From Candidatus Bathyarchaeota archaeon (GTDB taxonomy: Archaea > Thermoproteota > Bathyarchaeia > Bathyarchaeales > Bathyarchaeaceae): a stretch of 10,631 nt of DNA. Position numbers and translations under genes: made by a program. The notes below the pieces were generated by a model that worked only from the letters and a program-made list of their open reading frames with translations, was not told the origin of the DNA and did not search any database. Shown here in pieces: positions 6,755 through 10,631 of the stretch. Each line of letters starts with the position of its first letter. The stretch's first letter is position 1. The DNA lies in assembly GCA_020350305.1 (NCBI GenBank), contig CP070709.1:804796-815426 (forward strand). The letters are read 5' to 3'.

Positions 6755-8119
6755 TTATTGAGTTTCGGCGCATATGTACTTTGCTTCTTTCAGTTCTAAG
6801 GGGCAACCTCCACCGCACACAGGTAGCTGTGGGCATTCCTTGCATTTCTCTGGAGCGTATTCTCTAGTTCTTAGGCTCAAGGAGAGCGGATGATTCCAGA
6901 TTTTTTTCCAGCTGTCTTTGAGGATGTTACCAACGCTTTCGAAATAGCTCTGGCATGGGAAAACTTGTCCTTCAGGGCCTACACACATGTTTACTCTTGC
7001 GGCGGTGCACGACTTCACACCTAACCCCAAGCTGACGGGGTCAAGCTGACAGTACTGAGTCGGCGTGTACCACATGAACTTCATTCCTAGTTCATCGGCC
7101 TTATTCAGAATATTGGGCAGCACGCTTTTTAGTTCATCAACTGTTAAGGCAAACTCGTTGGCTACTGATGGCGCGCTACCGGAATAGATCAAGCTGTTAC
7201 ATCCAAAAACTTTCAGCCCTAGGTCATGCAGAAACTCTATGGTTTCAAGAAAACTATTCGCGTTGTACTTGTTGAGGGTAGTATTTGTCGTAGTGTAAAT
7301 CGGCGTGGGAATTACGTTCTTGATCCCTTCCACGGTTTCTCGCCAACTTCCTTTCACAGACGTAATTGAATCATGTATCGTGGAATCATGAGACTCAAGC
7401 GTGATCTGTACGAAGTCCAGCCCTACATCCACGAATCTGTGCACGTATTCTTTATCTCTTAACTTACGCCCGTTTGTGATAAGACCTGTAACAATTCCCT
7501 TTTCCTGTGCATACTGCAAAAGCTCAGGTAAATCTTCGCGAAGGGTTGGCTCACCACCAGTGAACGTAAATATAAAAACGCCTATTTTCTTCAGTCGGTC
7601 AATCACCTTTTTCCATTGGTCCGTGGTTAATTCAGGCGTTTCATGCGGCCCGCCTACGTAACAGTGGATACAATCATTTTGGCACCTAAACGTCAAGGCT
7701 AAGTCCATACGTATTGGAGCGGACAATTCCTGAGTGAAGGGCTCAGCCTGCTCCACATCAAGGAATGATATAGGGCAGACCTCCTCTGTCTCAGCAAGCG
7801 TGCTGATTGTGTAAATCATCTGTTCATGATCTCTGCGAGCAGTTTCCTCTTCAATTCGGTAAATTCTTCTAATTTTTTTCACAGCTTCCTCTGTTGGCAT
7901 GCCTTGCATGAAGAAGTATGCATGGGCTGCAGCGGTTTCATTCAGATACAGAACAGTGTTTGCGTTAATGACGAGCAAGCCTTCACCACTTGGCTCCACA
8001 CGAAGTTGAAGAGCTAGACCAGCGAATTTTCCCTTACCACGATACGAGTATAGACCAACAGGAGTCTTCGAAGCCTTGCCAACGACGCCTTTCACTTTTT
8101 TGAGAATACCCACAATCAT
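6755..8119 (-). CDS. Radical SAM/SPASM enzyme with PqqD-like N-terminal domain
   Basis: A 454-residue radical SAM protein of the peptide- and protein-modifying type. Residues about 45-110 look like a PqqD-type peptide-recognition domain (INANTVLYLNETAAAHAYFF, then acidic helices). The radical SAM core spans about 137-340. The cluster motif is C146-x3-C150-x2-C153, the SAM-binding TGGEP is at 187-191, and ITNG is at 214-217. The SPASM region follows the seven-cysteine rule for two extra [4Fe-4S] clusters: C371-x12-G-x4-C389, then C426-x2-C429-x5-C435-x3-C439, and C450. C379 is extra. The protein lacks a signal peptide and should act in the cytosol. Its ATG begins only 7 bases after the stop of the Cys-tailed membrane protein, so they are one transcript. 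AGGAGG (8121-8126) is one base from the ATG but 7 bases from an in-frame GTG at 8113, which may be the true start. The inferred job is modification of the neighbour's Cys-rich tail. A PqqE-like or other small-peptide role is the alternative. Confidence 0.88.
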   Translation of the reverse strand: MIVGILKKVKGVVGKASKTPVGLYSYRGKGKFAGLALQLRVEPSGEGLLVINANTVLYLNETAAAHAYFFMQGMPTEEAVKKIRRIYRIEEETARRDHEQMIYTISTLAETEEVCPISFLDVEQAEPFTQELSAPIRMDLALTFRCQNDCIHCYVGGPHETPELTTDQWKKVIDRLKKIGVFIFTFTGGEPTLREDLPELLQYAQEKGIVTGLITNGRKLRDKEYVHRFVDVGLDFVQITLESHDSTIHDSITSVKGSWRETVEGIKNVIPTPIYTTTNTTLNKYNANSFLETIEFLHDLGLKVFGCNSLIYSGSAPSVANEFALTVDELKSVLPNILNKADELGMKFMWYTPTQYCQLDPVSLGLGVKSCTAARVNMCVGPEGQVFPCQSYFESVGNILKDSWKKIWNHPLSLSLRTREYAPEKCKECPQLPVCGGGCPLELKEAKYICAETQ

Positions 8120-8120
8120 T

Positions 8121-8126
8121 CCTCCT
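8121..8126 (-). promoter_or_regulatory. Strong ribosome binding site deciding the radical SAM start
   Basis: AGGAGG on the minus strand directly follows the stop codon of the membrane protein gene. Spacing is 1 base to the ATG at 8119 and 7 bases to the GTG at 8113. Usual spacing favours the GTG, which would shorten the protein by two residues. Confidence 0.55.
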
Positions 8127-9740
8127 TCAACCTACGCCTCCTGAGGCACAAGCGCAAGCACAGGAAACACATGCGCACACGCACGCGCATGCTGCACACG
8201 CACAGGCACAACTAGACTTGTGGTGTGCTGGTGTTCTAGATGTTTTGGCAGATGGGGGCGGTGCTGGGACTATGAAATTCGCAAATTTTTCCACGTTTGC
8301 AACTATGTTATTGGAGGTTTTTTCAACGGACGTCGCGATGTTGTTGGCGAAGTCCGCACCCGGAATGGTCGGGGGTGATTTGGGTTGGGTGGTTGTTGGG
8401 CTTGGTTTGTAAGTTGGATTGGGGTGATAGGAAGTGTAGCCGTACCAGTACCACCACCAACCTATTCCAGGCTCAAACATTTTTTCGCGGAAAACATCTT
8501 CGGTTCTAGACCTGAAGCCTTCGTGGAGTATAAGCCAGAGGAGATTTTCGTCGTAAGCCTTGGACGCAAGTTCCGGCGTACCCGCTTTCTCCACTTGCCC
8601 CCATGCCTCCCCAACAACTTTTTTGTAGTAATTAATGGTGTCGCTTCGGCAGTATCCACGAAGCTTCTTTTCCACCGTGTCGCGTAGCAACACAACTGTT
8701 TCTGCGAGTTTTTCTTCGCCTAAAGCCCCATTCTTTCTAACTGCATCGAGAAAGCTTTTCTCGTAGTAGCGTAGAGGTGTTTCAGGGGTTCCAGTTTTGT
8801 CTTTGAACGGTTCCATGACCTTGAGTTTTAGGGCTGGGGTTGTGGCTGTGACCCAGATAACTTTCTTCATCAGCAGGCTATATAGTATCTCGGTTACGAT
8901 TTTGGTAGGTGGGAAACCTAGTAGGTGGGAGGCTTCTACAGCTGTTAGTCCGTGTCTTATTCCTAAAGCTTCCATTCGCATGTTGGGGGTTATGTACTTT
9001 CTAAGCGGAACCCTTTTGTAGACTACGACAACCAGAAGAATGCTGAAGAATATGAAGGCGATAGGAAGAAGCCACTCCAAACCTTTTTCGGGTACATCAT
9101 AATGTTGAACATATTCTTTAGGGAAGGATACACCGCAGGGAAACTCTTGGTTCTCTGGCAGATCATATCTTTCCCAGTACAAGACGAGCCTGTTGTCTTC
9201 AGCTGGGTCGTAATCGGCATTGTCCCAGTCCGGAGTGCATCCAACATTTTCTTTAGTCACACCTTGCGGTAGGACGACTAGAACATGCAGTTCTTTTAGT
9301 TCAACATCCCAATAGCATGGTTTGAACTCCATCCCCACGTTTTCAGAAGTATCCTCCGAGATCATGTGGGCAACATTGGTGGTAAGGTTGAATCTTACGG
9401 TCTGTCCAGCTGATAATGGAGTAAAAAGGTTGACGCGCACCTTGTAGTCACCTCCTTCACTTGCGTCTGTTGTTGTCAGCGTGTGACCATATTGGTCCAT
9501 TGCCGTTCCGATTGTGTAGTCACTCTTGGGCTGACCAACATTTACGTAGCTGATGGCCTCCCCTAAATCGAGTGTAATACTTATGTCGTACAGCAAATCG
9601 ATGGTGCCGTCTTGGTTAATCCATATCTTTGCCCACTCGTGTTCAAGATGATACTGTCTTTGTGCAGTTACAGTGCCAACAAGAGTGATGAATGTGAATA
9701 TGGTAAATAGCGTTACAAGCAGGTGTTGAGTTTTTACCAT
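8127..9740 (-). CDS. DUF2207-like membrane protein with ten-cysteine C-terminal tail
   Basis: A 537-residue protein. Residues 1-26 are a signal peptide (hydrophobic 7-24, then TAQ). About 27-218 form an extracellular beta-rich domain resembling DUF2207 (HLEHEWAKIWINQDGTIDLLYDISI). One membrane helix lies at 222-241, followed by the basic stop-transfer YKRVPLRK. By the positive-inside rule residues 242-537 are cytosolic. They include a helical part with GLTAVEASHLLGFPPTKIVTEILYSL (264-289) resembling a winged helix, an aromatic patch GWWWYWYGYTSY (427-438), a Pro/Thr-rich linker (440-460), a short helical repeat (ATSVEK and VANVEK), a Pro/Ala stretch, and then ten cysteines between 511 and 531, mostly alternating with Ala, ending SGGVG. 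It overlaps the zinc-ribbon gene upstream by 7 bases; GAGG at 9748-9751 is 7 bases before its ATG. The radical SAM gene follows at once. Function is unknown; the tail may be the substrate of that enzyme or a metal or cluster ligand. Confidence 0.78.
   Translation of the reverse strand: MVKTQHLLVTLFTIFTFITLVGTVTAQRQYHLEHEWAKIWINQDGTIDLLYDISITLDLGEAISYVNVGQPKSDYTIGTAMDQYGHTLTTTDASEGGDYKVRVNLFTPLSAGQTVRFNLTTNVAHMISEDTSENVGMEFKPCYWDVELKELHVLVVLPQGVTKENVGCTPDWDNADYDPAEDNRLVLYWERYDLPENQEFPCGVSFPKEYVQHYDVPEKGLEWLLPIAFIFFSILLVVVVYKRVPLRKYITPNMRMEALGIRHGLTAVEASHLLGFPPTKIVTEILYSLLMKKVIWVTATTPALKLKVMEPFKDKTGTPETPLRYYEKSFLDAVRKNGALGEEKLAETVVLLRDTVEKKLRGYCRSDTINYYKKVVGEAWGQVEKAGTPELASKAYDENLLWLILHEGFRSRTEDVFREKMFEPGIGWWWYWYGYTSYHPNPTYKPSPTTTQPKSPPTIPGADFANNIATSVEKTSNNIVANVEKFANFIVPAPPPSAKTSRTPAHHKSSCACACAACACVCACVSCACACASGGVG
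8148..8210 (-). repeat. Cys-Ala repeat encoding the C-terminal tail
   Basis: This stretch encodes residues 511-531 of the membrane protein: Cys at 511, 513, 515, 518, 520, 522, 524, 527, 529 and 531, separated by Ala, Val or Ser. Both Cys codons (TGT, TGC) and all four Ala codons occur, so the peptide pattern is kept while the codons vary, which suggests selection on the protein rather than a fresh DNA slippage repeat. The DNA at 8167-8192 is a perfect 26-base purine-pyrimidine alternation. Confidence 0.85.
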
Positions 9741-10084
9741 TTTGGTTCCTCAGTAACCTCGAAGATGTGTCCACAATAGGAGCACTTGATCGACGGTACA
9801 CCTTTTATCACTTTCACTTGACCTATGTCCAAAGAAGCTGAGCAGTTGGGGCATCTTAACGTTTGAACTTTGACTTTTCCAGGCACCTCAAGTTTCTGCG
9901 TAATACGTATAGGTTGTTGTTTTCTAATGTAGTATAGCGTTCCAAAGCCGGCGAGAAAAAGAAACGCGCTTGTAGCTAGTCTTATCGGTGCATATGCTGA
10001 AGCTATAGCGAAAATAACCGCAAAAAATAAAAGAACACCTGATATTATGTACCCGATCACAATCTTTGCACTCACCACACCCAT
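9734..10084 (-). CDS. Small membrane protein with C-terminal zinc ribbon
   Basis: A 116-residue protein with two predicted membrane helices (about 6-28 and 36-53) and a soluble C-terminal zinc ribbon: C78-P-N-C81 and C101-S-Y-C104, with the family-like run CPNCSASLDI and CSYCGHIFEV. The short RKQQP after the second helix suggests that both termini are cytosolic. It is the first gene of a three-gene unit: its stop codon (9734-9736) lies beyond the ATG of the DUF2207-like gene (9738-9740), a 7-base overlap typical of translational coupling. A TATA-like box lies at 10125-10132 and a GGAAGAG just before the ATG. I do not recognise a named family. Possible roles are as a partner of the neighbouring membrane protein or a metal-binding adaptor for the cysteine-rich tail. 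Confidence 0.78.
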   Translation of the reverse strand: MGVVSAKIVIGYIISGVLLFFAVIFAIASAYAPIRLATSAFLFLAGFGTLYYIRKQQPIRITQKLEVPGKVKVQTLRCPNCSASLDIGQVKVIKGVPSIKCSYCGHIFEVTEEPKW

Positions 10085-10124
10085 CTCTTCCTGTGTAATC
10101 TATTGCCACTCAAGAAAGTACGAG

Positions 10125-10132
10125 AATAAATA
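10125..10132 (-). promoter_or_regulatory. TATA-like box of the zinc-ribbon/DUF2207/radical SAM unit
   Basis: TATTTATT on the minus strand at 10125-10132 predicts transcription from about 10102 and a leader of about 17 bases carrying AGGAAGAG before the ATG at 10084. This separates the three-gene unit from L40e upstream. Confidence 0.5.
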
Positions 10133-10217
10133 CTCTTTCGTCTATGTCATTCTGAATGCAGCAGCGATCTTTCTTATAAACAATGTCTCTGGGTGAAGCA
10201 TCAATACACATAAAACA

Positions 10218-10379
10218 CTATTTGACAAGCTCTCGCTTCTTCCACCGCAGATTCTTACTATGACATTTCCTGCACTTATCCGCAGTAGGTGCGTTCCGTA
10301 CTCCACAATGCCGACAAATCTTCATGTAAAGCCTATGCTTCTGTGCAATGGCTTTCTTAAGCGGATCAGTAATAGGCAT
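10218..10379 (-). CDS. rpl40e: Large ribosomal subunit protein eL40 (L40e)
   Basis: A 53-residue protein too short for most ORF thresholds, beginning MPITDPLKKAIAQKHRLYMK and ending in KKRELVK. It carries the zinc site C22-R-H-C25 and C36-R-K-C39, with the conserved basic segment KNLRWKKRE after it. In archaea eL40 is a stand-alone protein of about 50 residues; in eukaryotes it is fused to ubiquitin. It is part of the large ribosomal subunit. The ATG is supported by GAGGG at 10387-10391, 7 bases upstream. The gene starts 22 bases after the sucD stop on the same strand, so it is probably read from the same transcript. Confidence 0.95.
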   Translation of the reverse strand: MPITDPLKKAIAQKHRLYMKICRHCGVRNAPTADKCRKCHSKNLRWKKRELVK

Positions 10380-10401
10380 AACTGTACCCTCAACTTATTA
10401 A

Positions 10402-10631
10402 CTACGTTCCAGACATGCCGCCAGTAAATATACCTTTCTTCTTCAATCTCTCAACTAACAACCTAGCCACATCACTAGGCTTCTCAGCCACCATAACACC
10501 AGCCCTCATAAACGCGTCAATCTTGCTCTGAGCGGTCCCAGCCTTTCCCATAACAATCGCGCCTGCATGTCCCATCCTCTTACCTCGAGGCGCCGTCCTA
10601 CCAGCAACAAAAGCCACCACAGGCTTGCTAT
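10402..10631 (-). CDS. sucD: Succinate-CoA ligase alpha subunit, C-terminal part
   Basis: The gene runs off the right edge; only the last 75 residues are visible, beginning SKPVVAFVAGRTAPRGKRMG. The phosphohistidine motif GHAGAIVMGKAGTA, with the His that carries phosphate between succinyl phosphate and the nucleotide, is intact. So is the closing stretch FMRAGVMVAEKPSDVARLL. The enzyme interconverts succinyl-CoA and succinate with ATP or GTP formation, with SucC as partner, which would be expected just upstream outside the window. The related acyl-CoA/ADP-forming ligases share this region, but the short spacing and sequence fit SucD best. No defect is visible. Confidence 0.93.
   Translation of the reverse strand, partial: SKPVVAFVAGRTAPRGKRMGHAGAIVMGKAGTAQSKIDAFMRAGVMVAEKPSDVARLLVERLKKKGIFTGGMSGT

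Noticed and set aside
8218..8695. Several plus- and minus-strand open frames within the DUF2207-like gene
   Set aside because: They overlap the long coding frame with signal peptide, membrane helix and coupled neighbours, and have no supported start or recognisable motif.
1..10631. CRISPR array, insertion sequence, attachment site or prophage genes
   Set aside because: No spaced direct repeats, transposase, integrase or terminal inverted repeats seen. The tRNA-Lys 3' end is not repeated elsewhere in the window as far as I can read.

Overview
The window is archaeal. Trm5-type tRNA methyltransferase, FEN1 with a PCNA-binding tail, ribosomal protein L40e, a DUF371 protein, BRE/TATA-like promoters and an encoded tRNA CCA end all point that way. 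Gene content and the two-component style of the accessory proteins suggest the Thermoproteota (TACK) side, possibly Bathyarchaeia, but that lineage call is an inference from memory and not proven here.

Layout. A tRNA-Lys(CTT) gene (48-124) and trm5 (from about 358 to 1425) read rightward. They meet a leftward pair whose ends overlap trm5 by a few bases: a DUF371 protein (1419-1847) and, upstream of it, a winged-helix protein joined to an S-layer-like C-terminal domain (1882-2847). A 200-base divergent promoter region then leads into rightward glmS (3060-4883) and pcm (4967-5671). From 5675 to the right edge everything is leftward: fen1, a radical SAM/SPASM enzyme with a PqqD-like front domain, a DUF2207-like membrane protein with a ten-cysteine tail, a small membrane zinc-ribbon protein, ribosomal protein L40e (10218-10379) and the 3' end of sucD.

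Two things stand out. First, pcm (protein L-isoaspartyl methyltransferase) has an in-frame TGA inside an apparent 30-nt insertion. The insertion folds into an archaeal bulge-helix-bulge splice motif: a 9-bp intron stem, a 3-nt bulge, a 4-bp helix and a 3-nt bulge on the opposite strand. Cutting each bulge after its second base, as tRNA-splicing endonuclease does, removes 5154-5183 and joins C to AC. This creates the His codon of the conserved S-A-P-H-M motif and restores a 224-residue protein. This looks like a tiny mRNA intron in a gene not usually listed among archaeal intron-bearing genes. Second, the membrane protein at 8127-9740 ends in an alternating Cys-Ala tail predicted to lie in the cytosol, and it is followed 7 bases later by a PqqD-radical SAM-SPASM enzyme. 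This arrangement resembles a peptide-modifying enzyme beside its substrate, with the tail as candidate substrate.

The remaining genes are housekeeping: tRNA modification, amino sugar synthesis for glycosylation or envelope, protein repair, DNA replication/repair, translation and the citric acid cycle.
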